64,000 nucleotides of DNA from Limnomonas spitsbergensis (taxonomy: Eukaryota; Chlorophyta; Chlorophyceae; Chlamydomonadales). Both the position numbers and the translations under genes were made by a program. Under the pieces are notes generated by a model. The model saw only the letters and a list, made by a program, of their open reading frames with translations. It made no database searches and had not been told where the DNA came from. The DNA is taken from the NCBI GenBank assembly GCA_037349105.1, contig JAYJMM010000076.1:892501-956500 (forward strand). The letters are read 5' to 3'. This document shows, piece by piece, positions 1 through 11,700 of the stretch; position 1 is the first letter of the stretch; each line of letters starts with the position of its first letter.

Positions 1-849
1 CAAAGGCAACGCATTTAAGGGTGTTTATTCTCTTTTGTTAAGGGTCAGTGCATAGGGTTGGTGTTTAGGGCTTAGGGGAATTTCTTTCCCACCTGGAGGC
101 GTTATGCCAAAGGCACCACGCAGGTAAGGGTTCAGCGTTTAGTACATAGGGTGTAGTGTTTAGTCTTCAGGGACAGTACATAGGGTGTAGTGTAGTGTTT
201 AGTGTTCAGGGACAGTACATAGGGTGTAGTTCAGTGTTTAGGATCCCGTGCCCACCTGAAGGTGAGATGTTGAAGGCCGAGCAGGTAAGGGTTAATTGTT
301 TTGTTACTTCGTGTTGGTGTTTAGGGTTTAGGGTCGGTGGTAAGGGCTGGTGATCAGGGATATCGTGGCCACCTGGAGGTGTGATGTCAAAGGCTACCCT
401 CATAGCCATGTCCGCATCTGGATCAAAGGCAAAGGAGACGTTGGTCTTCGTGTTAAGGGTTTAGAGTTGAGGGTTTAGGGTTTTGCGCCCACCTGGTGGT
501 GGCATATCAAAGGCCATCCTCACAGCCATGTCCGCATCCGGATAAAAGTCAAAGGAGTCATTGGTCCTCGGTTTAAGGTTTTAGGGTTTAGGGTTTCGTG
601 CCCACCTGGAGGCGTGATGTCAAAGGCCACCCGCGTGGCCATGTCCGCATCCGGATAAAAGGCAAAGGAGACTTTGGTCATGGGGTCCGCGCGCCAGCAC
701 AGATTAGGGTTGAGGGTTGGTGTTTAGGGGTTTTTTGTGCCCACCTGGGGGTGTGATGTCAAAGGCCACCCTCATGGCCATGTCCGCATCCGGTCGAATG
801 CAAAGGAGACATTGGTCCTCGGTTTTAGGGTTTAGGGTTTCGTGCCCAC
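1..849 (-). repeat. 3'-edge copies of amine oxidase exon 10 in the next intron
   Basis: At least five degenerate copies of the last part of exon 10 plus its donor (minus-strand reading ADMAMRVAFDITPPGG then GTGGGCACG) recur at roughly 360-430, 480-550, 595-665 and 735-800, with shorter remnants near 85-120 and 245-285. They are spaced by TTTAGGG-like intron sequence. All lie downstream of the exon in gene orientation and each keeps a GT donor. None shows the start of the following exon. Confidence 0.85.
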
Positions 850-2770
850 CTGGAGGTGTGATGTCAAAGGCCACCCTCATAGCCATGTCCGCATCCGGAT
901 CAAATGCAAAGGAGACATTGGTCTTGGGGTCCGCTCGCCACCACGGCTCCTCGTACACGGCGATGCATTTGATGATCGAACCCATGAACACGCGCTGAGT
1001 CAGCTGGTCGCGGATCGCGGGCATCGGGGGCTCGTATCGGATGCGCCCGGTGAGGTGCGGGGGCATGGCCTGTGAGGAAGGGGAGGCAGGGGAGGTAGGG
1101 GAGAGGGAAGGGGTCAGGGACGAGGGGGAGAGGGAACGGGGGCATGGCCTGAGTCAGCTGGTCGCGGATCGCGGGCATCGGGGGCTCGTATCGGATGCGC
1201 CCTGTAAGGGGGGGGGGGTATGGCCTGTACAGGACCGCACAAAACCGCACAGCACCGCACAGCGGGATCCGCAACCGTTCAATTAGCGACGCCCCAAAGG
1301 GAAGGGGGAGGATAAACCCTTAACCCTAAACCCTAAAACCCCAAATGGGAGGGGGGACACATCGCTAAACCCTAACACCCTAACACCCTAACACCCTAGA
1401 GAGGAGGGGGGTGCACATCACTAAACCCTAAACCCTAACACCCTAAACCCTAAAGAGGAGGGAGGTGCACATCGCTAAACCCTTACAACCTAACACCCTA
1501 GAGAGGAGGGGGGTGCAAATCACTAAACCCTAAACCCTAAAGAGGAGATGGGTGCACATCGCTAAACCCTAAACCCTAACACCCTAAACCCTAAAGAGGA
1601 GGGTGGTGCACATTGCTTAACCCTGAACCCTGCACCCTTAACCCTAAAAAGGAGGGGGGTGCACATCGCTCACCACAATGACCGCGCTGCCTGCAATGAT
1701 TTCATCCTCGGTGTGGACCTCCACACCTCCCGGGCTCTGGGTGATGAGGTGGACCGGCGAGCTGAGCAGAACCCATCCGCCAGCTCGCTTCAGGTCCTTG
1801 GCTAACAGTCGGGGCACCTGGGCACACAGCAACATGAAATCTGGTGTGAACTGTCATCTATTGATCTTTATCTATGTGCTATGAGCTTAGCTGAATCCAA
1901 ACACCAGCCCGCACCAGGTCCTTGGCCAGCAGCCCGAGGCATCTGGGCACACAGCCGTGTCACAGGGCAGTGTGCCCTTTCAGCGACACTTCAGCTACAT
2001 CACATACAACCACCCGTGCCGCAGGGCAGGGTCCCCTGTCAGCTACATTCCAGCTACACAACACATAACCACCCACATGCTGCAGGGCAGTGTCAGCTAC
2101 ACAACATACAACCATCCAGGCCTCGTCCAAAACTCTACTTGTTCAAATACTTATATTTTCTGTATTCATGATCTATGATCTATGATCTATATGATCTATA
2201 TGATCTATATGATCCATGATCGATGATCTATATGATCTATATGATCTATGATCTATCTATATGATCTATATAATCTATATGATCTATATGATCTATATGA
2301 TCTATATCATCCACGGCCATGCGTCTTCTCCATCCACCTGCCCCGCTCAGCTGCGCAAATTTTGCACGTCATTCAATTTAACGCCACGCATCAGTTACGA
2401 CAATATTGATTTCACCTGGCAGACACTCCGCGCAACGGCAGTTTTTGAATTAACTAGCACGCATCCTGGTCCTTGCACCCCAAGCATTTATTAATTGTGA
2501 GCCATGTATATCCGGTTTCCGGTATTTATTCTAGGGCAATGTGTCTTCCCCACCTGCCCCACGGCGCCCTTGATCCTGTAACGGTAAGTGCGCGGACACG
2601 GCCTAGGCCCAGGCTGTGCTGTTACCTTAACTCTCACGTCCCTCGTCAACGGGGCTTGCTTTCTTCCTCTCCCCACCTGTCCTGCGGCGCCCTTGATGAG
2701 CCACTTCTCAGGCGTTTCCGGCTGCGGGGCCGCTGCCAGCTGGCGGGCAACGTGGAGTGCTGACGACCAC
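850..2770 (-). CDS. Amine oxidase exons 8 to 10: second FAD/substrate region
   Basis: Exon 8 (2770-2677, 94 nt) ends in EKWLIKGAAGQ at GGACAG|GTGGGG. Exon 9 (1817-1674, 144 nt, phase 0-0) encodes VPRLLAKDLKRAGG, then a strand-turn-strand with VEVHTEDEIIAGSAVIV. Together they match the family's 'GG(S/T)Q xx(A)ERLA ... V.V....V' segment. Exon 10 (1069-850, 220 nt) follows CTCACAG and encodes AMPPHLTGRIRYEPPMPAIR, MGSIIKC, YEEPWWRAD and FDITPPG, ending CCTCCAG|GTGGGC. This is the conserved lysine/tryptophan segment before the C-terminal FAD motif. The next exon is not in the window. Confidence 0.87.
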
Positions 2771-5700
2771 CTGGGCGACACATAAAATAAATTACATAAA
2801 TTACATAAATTACATACATTAAATTGAATTACTCCACATGAATATACCACACGCATAAATTGAGGCACTCCACATAAATGCCCTAACAGAACACAGAACA
2901 TAGAACACAGAACACATAACATAGAACATAGAACATAGAACACAGAACACAGAACATAGAACACAGAACATAGAACACAGAACATAGAATATAGAACACA
3001 GAACATAGAACACAGAACATAGAACACAGAACACAGAACATAGAACACAGAACACAGAACATAGAACACAGAACATAGAACATAGAACACAGAACATAGA
3101 ACATAGAACATAGAACATAGAACACAGAACATAGAACATAGAACATAGAACACAGAACATAGAACATAGAACACAGAACATAGAACACAGAACACAGAAC
3201 ACAGAACATAGAACATAGAACATAGAACATAGAACATAGAACACAGAACATAGAACATAGAACATAGAACACAGAACATAGAACATAGAACATAGAACAT
3301 AGAACACAGAACATAGAACATAGAACATAGAACACAGAACATAGAACATAGAACATAGAACATAGAACTCAGAACATAGAACATAGAACACAGAACATAG
3401 AACACAGAACACAGAACATAGAACATAGAACATAGAACACAGAACATAGAACATAGAACATAGAACATAGAACACAGGACACAGGACACAGGACACAGAA
3501 CATAGAACACAGAACATAGAACACAGAACATAGAACATAGAACATAGAACACAGAACATAGAACATAGAACACAGAACATAGAACATAGAACACAGAACA
3601 TAGAACACAGAACACAGAACATAGAACACAGAACATAGAACACAGAACATAGAACATAGAACATAGAACATAGAACACAGAACATAGAACATAGAACACA
3701 GAACATAGAACATAGAACACAGAACACAGAACACAGAACACAGAACATAGAACATAGAACATAGAACATAGAACATAGAACATAGAACATAGAACATAGA
3801 ACACAGAACACAGAACACAGAACACAGAACATAGAACACAGAACATAGAACATAGAACATAGAACATAAAACACAGAACACAGAACATAGAACATAGAAC
3901 ATAGAACACAGAACACAGAACACAGAACACAGAACACAGAACACAGAACACAGAACACAGAACATAGAACATAGAACATAGAACATAGAACACAGAACAC
4001 AGAACACAGAACACAGAACACAGAACATAGAACATAGAACATAGAACATAGAACACAGAACATAGAACACAGAACATAGAACATAGAACATAGAACATAG
4101 AACACAGAACACAGAACACAGAACACAGAACACAGAACACAGAACACAGAACACGCAGCAAGTATCGGTCTAAAGCGATTTTAGAAACAATTTCCTGCGG
4201 AGCATGCTCCATACATTTCTGACCAACTTCCCCCCCCCCCCCCCCCGGGTCCACTCCACTCCCCTGCTTTCACACCTGCCCTTCCCACCTTAATCCCCGC
4301 TCTCTTGCCTCCACCTTGCCCCCTGCCTCCCCGCACTTTATTATCTCCCCGCCCCTGTCGCAAACCCGCTCTCCCGCCTCCACCTCGCCCCCTCCTCCCC
4401 GCCGTTCCCCCCCTCCACCTGTGTCCCCTCCTCCCTGCCGCCCCCCCCCCCCACCCGTGCCCCCTCCTCCCTGCCGTTCCCCCCCCCATCACCTGTGCCC
4501 CCTCCTCCCTGTCGCTCCCCACCTCACCCCACACCTTGCCCCTCCACCTCCCTGCCGCTCCACCTCCCTGCCCCTCCACCTCCCTGCCGTTCCACCTCCA
4601 AGCTAATCAGGGTTCTGCGATGGAGCCTTGCTCACTCCCAGCCAGGACCATCGTTCCGCCCGCCCCCTACCCCGCCCCCACACCTCCCTGCTGCTATTCC
4701 ACCCCTCCACCCGTGGCCCTCCACCTCACCATGGTTCTACTATGGAGCCTTCCTCACTCTCAGCGAGGACCATGATGAGCCTAATTCACACTCCGCCCCA
4801 CACTCCCCCCCCACACTCCACCCCCACACTCCATCCCCACACTCCACCCCCACACTCCACCCCCACACTCCACCCCCACACTCCACCCCCACACCCCTGC
4901 CGTTCCGCTCCCCATCTTGCCCTCCACTTCACGCCTCACCATGGTTCTGCTATGGAGCCTTGCTCACTCTCAGCGAGGACCATGATGAGCCTAATTCACA
5001 CTCCGCCCCACACTACACCCCCACACTCCACCCCCACACTCCACCCCCACACTCCCCCCCCACACTCCCCCCCCACACTCCACCCCCACACCCCTGCCGT
5101 TCCGCTCCCCATCTTGCCCTCCACTTCACGCCTCACCATGGTTCTGCTATGGAGCCTTGCTCACTCTCAGCGAGGACCATGATGAGCCTAATTCACACTC
5201 CGCCCCACACTCCACCCCCACACTCCACCCCCACACTCCACCCCCACACTCCACCCCACACTCCACCCCCACACTCCACCCCCACACTCCACCCCCACAC
5301 TCCACCCCCACACTCCACCCCCACACTCCACCCCCACACTCCACCCCCACACTCCACCCCCACACTCCACCCCCATACTCCACCCCCACACTCCACCCCC
5401 ACACTCCGCCCCACACTCCACCCCCACACTCCACCCCCACACTCCACCCCCACACTCCACCCCCACACTCCACCCCCACACTCCACCCCCACACTCCACC
5501 CCCACACTCCACCCCCACACTCCACCCCCACACCCCTGCCGTTCCGCTCCCCATCTTGCCCTCCACTTCACGCCTCACCATGGTTCTACTATGGAGCCTT
5601 GCTCACTCTCAGCGAGGACCATGATGAGCCTAATTCACACTCCCCCCCCACACTCCCCCCCCACACTCCACCCCCACACCCCTGCCGTTCCGCTCCCCAT

Positions 5701-8700
5701 CTTGCCCTCCACTTCACGCCTCACCATGGTTCTGCTATGGAGCCTTGCTCACTCTCAGCGAGGACCATGATGAGCCTAATTCACACTCCGCCCCACACTC
5801 CACCCCCACACTCCACCCCCACACTCCACCCCCACACTCCACCCCCACACTCCACCCCCACACTCCACCCCCACACCCCTGACGTTCCGCTCCCCATCTT
5901 GCCCTCCACTTCACGCCTCACCATGGTTCTACTATGGAGCCTTGCTCACTCTCAGCCAGGACCATGATGAGCCTAATTCACACTCCGCCCCACACTCCCC
6001 CCCCACACTCCACCCCCACACTCCACCCCCACACTCCCCCCCCACACTCCACCCCCACACTCCACCCCCACACTCCACCCCCACACTCCACCCCCACACT
6101 CCACCCCCACACTCCACCCCCACACTCCACCCCCACACCCCTGCCGTTCCGCTCCCCATCTTGCCCTCCACTTCACGCCTCACCAGGGTTCTGCTATGGA
6201 GCCTTGCTCACTTCCGGCCAGGACCATCATGAGCCGGGCCAGTGGATGCTCCGTCGCCCCATGCACCCAGTCCCTGAAGGTCATATCATCCAGTTCCTAG
6301 ATCAGGGATCAGGGATCAGTGACCAGGGATCAGCACTGATTGATCTTAAACTTTGCTGTACTGCGTCCGTACCAGCTCTCACAGCAGTACCGTACCTCTG
6401 CATTGGGCGTCAGCCACGGCAAGTCGATGCTGACGGTGTCGACGAGCGCCCGGAAGAGTGCCATGACCCGGATCAGCTCTTCCAGGCCAGCCTGGGAGCG
6501 GGGGGGAAATGTAGGGTTTAGGGACCAGAGTTAAGGGGCTGCGAGATCTGCTGTGACCCGGATCAGCTCTTCCAGGCCAGCCTGGGAGCGGGGGGGAAAT
6601 GTAGGGTTTAGGGACCAGAGTTAAGGGGCTGCGAGATCTGCCATGAACTGGATCAGCTCTTCCAGGCCAGCCTGGGAGCGGGGGGAAATGTAGGGTTTAG
6701 GGACCAGAGTTAAGGGGCTGCGAGATCTTCCATGACCCGGATCAGCTCTTCAAGGCCAGCCTGGGAGCAGGCATGCAGGGGGTGGGGTAAAAGATGTAAG
6801 GTTTAGGGTTTAGGGCTGAGGGTTGAGGAAAAGGTCTTCAAGAGACCTGCCATGACCCGGATCAGCTGCTCCAGGCCAGTCTGGAAGCAGGCAGGCATGG
6901 GGCGGGGGGAGGGGTAAAAACGTGTAAGCTGTAAGGTTAAGGAGAAAGGGGTCTTCAAGAGATTCACCATGACCCGGATCAGCTCTTGCAGGCCAGTCTG
7001 GGAGCAGGCAGGGAGGGGAGGGCCAGGTGTCAAAACGTGCAAGCTGTAAGGTTTAGGGTTTGGGGTTTAGGAAACATGTCTCCAAGAGATCCGCCAAAAC
7101 CCGGATCAGCTCTTCCAGGCCCGCCTGGGAGTGGGCAGGGGAGGGCAAGGGGTCAAAAACGTGCAAGAGGGGGGGGGGGGGGGAGGGGGAGGGGAGGGGG
7201 AGGGGGGGAAACAAGGGGGGGGGGGGGGGAGGGAGGGGGACGGGGGAAGGGAGGGGGGGAGGGAGAAGCGAGGGGGGAGAAGGAGGGGGGGGACGGGGGT
7301 TAAATGGTGCAAGCTGCAGGGTTTGGTCTTTAGGGTAGAAAGGACACGGGGAGGTGACTGATTGCCATGATTCCGAAAATACGTAATCGACGTTGTCATA
7401 ATAAACGTTGTTTGGGGATCCATGAAATTACCAATGATCGATTGTCGATGCAAGTTTTCTGTTGGAAGTTGACAGCTTTTGTCGACAGATCGCCCTGAGG
7501 GCAGCCCTTGCAATAAACAATTGTTTGATGCCCGAGGGAAGGCAAATAAAAAACCACCGGTCTGAACTAATAAAAATACAAATTATATTGTAGATGAAAA
7601 TAGGCTTCCCGCACCCCTAAGAAAACAACTTTTTTTCTAATTAGCCACGCACCCCTGATTTCATTGTTTGTTAAATCAGGCACTGACCAATTCCTCGCTC
7701 TACCGATGCCTTGCTATATTATCTACTTACTTTATTACTTACTAACTTTATTACTTCAATTAATTACAGTTCCTTGGCTTTCGGTATCGCAGACCCTCGT
7801 AACCCATAGTTGTGCCGGAAGGGAAACATCATCTATGGTTCTAGCTAAATAAAGAGAATGAAAAATACCACCAGTGTGAACTAAATAAAAACATTATCAA
7901 ACCACTAAATTGTACCCCCCCCCCCGCCCCCCCCGCCCCCCTCGCTCTCTCATCGCGGTCCAAGCGCGCGTGCACCTTGAGCTCCCCCGTCACCTTCCTT
8001 GCAGCTTCTCTCAGGGGCTCAGGACTCCCCCCCACCCTCCCCCCCGCCCTCCACCCCGCCATTCACTCCACCCTCCCCCCCACCCTCCCCTCCCTCATCG
8101 AGGTCATCGTGCACCTTGAGCTCCCCGGTCGCCTTCCTCGCAGCTTCTCTCAGGGGATCAGGACTCCCCCCCACCCTCCCCCCCCGCCCTCCAACCCGCC
8201 ATTCACTCCACCCTCCCCCCCACCCTCCCCCGCCCCCGCCCCCCTCCCTCATCGAGGTCATCGTGCACCTTGCGCTCCCCGGTCGCCTTCCTCGCAGCTT
8301 CTCTCAGGGGATCAGGAATCCACCCCGCCCTCCACCCCGCCCTCCACCCCGCCCTCCAACCCGCCATTCACCCCCCCCCCCTCCCCCCCCTCCCCCGCCC
8401 CGCCACCCTCGCTCATCGCGGTCATCGTGCACCTTGAGCTCCCCAGTCGCCTTCCTCGCAGCTTCTCTCAGGGGTTCAGGGCTCCACCCCACCCGCCACC
8501 CCAGCTATTACAAAATACCACCGGCGTTAGCTCAATAAAAACACTATCAACCATTATATTTAACACCCTGATTAAACCCCCCCACTCCCTCCCCTCCGCC
8601 CCCCTAGTTCTCTCATCGGGGTCCAAGCGCGCGCGTGCACCTTGAGCCTAGTCTACTCCCTAAAAAACACTATCAACCACTGAATTTAACCCCCTAATCG

Positions 8701-11700
8701 AACTACCACCCCTCCCCTCCGCCCCCCTCTCTCTCTCTCATCGCGGTCCAAGCGCGCGTGCACCTTGAGCTCCCCCGTCGCCTTCCTCGCAGCTTCTCTC
8801 AGGGGTTCGGGACTCTCCGACTCTCCCTTGCGGGGCAGGATGAGGCAGTCCCAGCACGCACCCGCCTGCGCGACACCAGGGGGGAGGGACGGGAGAGCTT
8901 TAAAGGGTTCGGGACTCTCCAACTCCCCCTTGCGGGGCAGGATGAGGCAGTCCCAGCACGCACCCGCCTGCGCGACACCAGGGGGGAGGGACGGGAGAGC
9001 TTTAAAGGGTTCGGGACTCTCCAACTCCCCCTTGCGGGGCAGGATGAGGCAGTCCCAGCACGCACCCGCCTGCGCGACACCAGGGGGGAGGGACGGGAGA
9101 GCTTTAAGGGGCTCAGGACTCTCAGACTCCCTTGGTGGGGCAGAATGAGGCAGTCCCAGCACGCACCCGTCTGCGCGACACCAGGGGGTAGGAGGGGCAG
9201 GAGAGCTTTCAGACAGCTGACTTGTTGCTGACATGTAGTTGAACTGTAGATGAAACGCCTAGAGAGGAGGCAGTAGAACCTTCCTGTAGCGAGGTCTGAT
9301 TGTTGTACGGAAGCGAGATAATACCCTGCCCGAGGTAAGAGATGTAGCGTTTCAGGTTTAGCTGAATTGTAGCTAAACATGACTGAAACGCCTAGAAAGA
9401 GGCAGTAGAACCTACCTGTAGCGAGGTCTGATTGCTGTAGGTGAGCGAGATGATGCCCTGCCCGTGGTACGAGATGTAGCGTTTCAAGGTGTAGCTAAAT
9501 TGTAGCTGAAATGTAGATGAAATGCCGAAGAAAGAGGCAGTAGAACCTACATGTAGCGAGGTCTGATTGTTGTAGGTGAGGGAGATAATGCCCTGCCCGT
9601 GGTACGAGATGTAGCGTTTCAAGGTGTAGCTAAATTGTAGCTGAAATGTAGATGAAATGCCGAAGAAAGAGGCAGTAGAACCTACATGTAGCGAGGTCTG
9701 ATTGTTGTAGGTGAGGGAGATGATGCCCTGCCCATGGTACGAGATGTAGCGTTTCAGGTTGTAGCTAAACTGTAGCTGACATGTAGCTGAAGTATAGCTG
9801 ACATGCAGCCGAGGTATAGCTGAAACGCCATTACAACGAGCCAGTGAACCTACCTTTTTCGTAAACTCCGTTTTAAGAAGATACCTGTAGCGAGGTCTGG
9901 TTGTTGTAGGTGAGCGAGATGATGCCCTGCCCGTGGTACGAGATGTAGCGTTTCAGGTTATACTCGTCTAGCAGCGCCAGGAACTTGACTTGCGTGGGGC
10001 CCACCCACATGCCCCCTGCAGCAAACGTAATGTTAGGGTTCAGGGAACAGGGGGGGCACTAGTAAAATCCTTGCATGCGGCCGACCCACACGCCTCCTGT
10101 AGCAAACCAAATGTTAGGGTTCAGGGATCAGGGGGTGCACTAGTAAAAATAAAAGAATTAGCCCGGCAAGGCTTACTAAACAATGAGAAATCCTTGCATG
10201 GGTCCATACCACATGCCCCCTGCAGCGAACAGCGAATGTTAGCTATATAGGGTTTGCAAAATGCTAGTCACATAATAGGGAGGGGGGGGGAATTGCATTG
10301 CCGGGCATACTCGGTCGGAATCAGTTTATTTACCGTTACCTGCTAAACCCTCAGGCCGCACCTTCATCAATCCACAGAGGCTCCTTGGTCACTGGGGGCT
10401 TGAGCAGCGTCCTGAAGGAGCGGCCGCCCAGCCTGTCCCGCGCCTCAATCTGAGAACATCATGCAGCACGCTGGGGATGGCTTTTCATCAACAAACATCA
10501 TGCAACACTCATGGGATGGATCTTCGTCAAGCTTCTAAGCATGGTCGCGGATCACGATAGCAGCGTCCTGAACGAGCAGCCGCCCAGCCTGTCCCGCGCC
10601 TCGACCTGCGAACATCAATCCACAGGGGCTCCTTGGTCACTGGGGGCTTGAGCAGCGTCCTGAAGGAGCGGCCGCCCAGCCTGTCCCGTACCTCGATCTG
10701 CGAACATCATGCAACACTCATGGGATCATCAAATCTCTGATCACGAGAGCAGCGTCCTGAAGGAGCGGCCGCCCAGCCTGTCCCGTACCTCGATCTGCGA
10801 ACATCATGCAACACTCATGGGATCATCAAATCTCTGATCACGAGAGCAGCGTCCTGAAGGAGCGGCCGCCCAGCCTGTCCCGTACCTCGATCTGCGAACA
10901 TCATGCAACACTCATGGGATCATCAAATCTCTGATCACGAGAGCAGCGTCCTGAAGGAGCGGCCGCCCAGCCTGTCCCGTGCCTCGATCTGCGAACATCA
11001 GGATCAAAGCACGGCCCTGGGTCGTGAAACATTTTTTCACAAGAGGAGCGTCCTGAACGAGCGGCCGCCCAGCCTGTCCCGTGCCTCGATCTGCGAACAT
11101 CAGGATCAAAGCACGGCCCTGGGTCGTGAAACATTTTTCACAAGAGGAGCGTCCTGAACGAGCGGCCGCCCAGCCTGTCCCGTGCCTCGACCTGCGAACA
11201 TCATGCAACACTCTTGTAATGCATTACGGATCTAAGCATAGCCCTGCATCATAAAATCCCCCGGCGGCAGAGCGCAGCAGGCGCGTGTGCCGCTGCACTC
11301 GGTCCCGGGCAGGCCGTCCGGCGCCGCGTTGCCCGAGGCGGAGAAGATGCACATCCTTGAACGCACGCACCACAAGAGCACAAGGCTGAGCACTCTTGTA
11401 ATGCATTACGGATCTAAGCATGGCCCTGCATCATAAAATCTTTGTTCACCAGATATTCATTTGCTCACAAGTAAGAGCATTCCTGTATGAGCGGCAGGGG
11501 CTCTGCCTGCCTCAACCCGTGCCTCAATCTGTGAACATCATGCAACGCTCATGGGATGGATCTTGGTCACGGATCTAAGCATGGTAATGGATCATAAAAC
11601 CTTTGTTCACAGGAGTCATGTCCTGAAGCAGCTACGAACATCATGCAGCATGCTGGGGATGGATCTTGGTCACGGATCTAAGCATGGTAATGGATCATAA

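Noticed and set aside
1310..1640. Telomere or subtelomere (CCCTAAA runs)
   Set aside because: The runs are interrupted every two or three units by GAGGAGGGGGGTGCACATC, lie inside an intron between recognised exons and recur through the window.
2491..4254. Minus-strand ORF of 587 codons and two other long frames in the VLCSMFY repeat
   Set aside because: The 7-bp unit has no stop in any minus frame, so long ORFs are automatic. There is no start context or non-repeat domain. I keep only the observation that the frame continues into amine oxidase exon 8.
4305..6183. Long His/Thr/Pro-rich (plus) and Gly/Trp/Val-rich (minus) ORFs
   Set aside because: They are translations of the CACTCCACCCCCA minisatellite and exon 6 edge copies. 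Hydroxyproline-rich wall proteins were considered, but there is no signal peptide, no varied sequence and no splice context.
7977..8645. Pro-rich plus-strand ORFs across 7.9-8.6 kb
   Set aside because: They are antisense translations of the exon 4 donor-edge array and its C-rich spacers.
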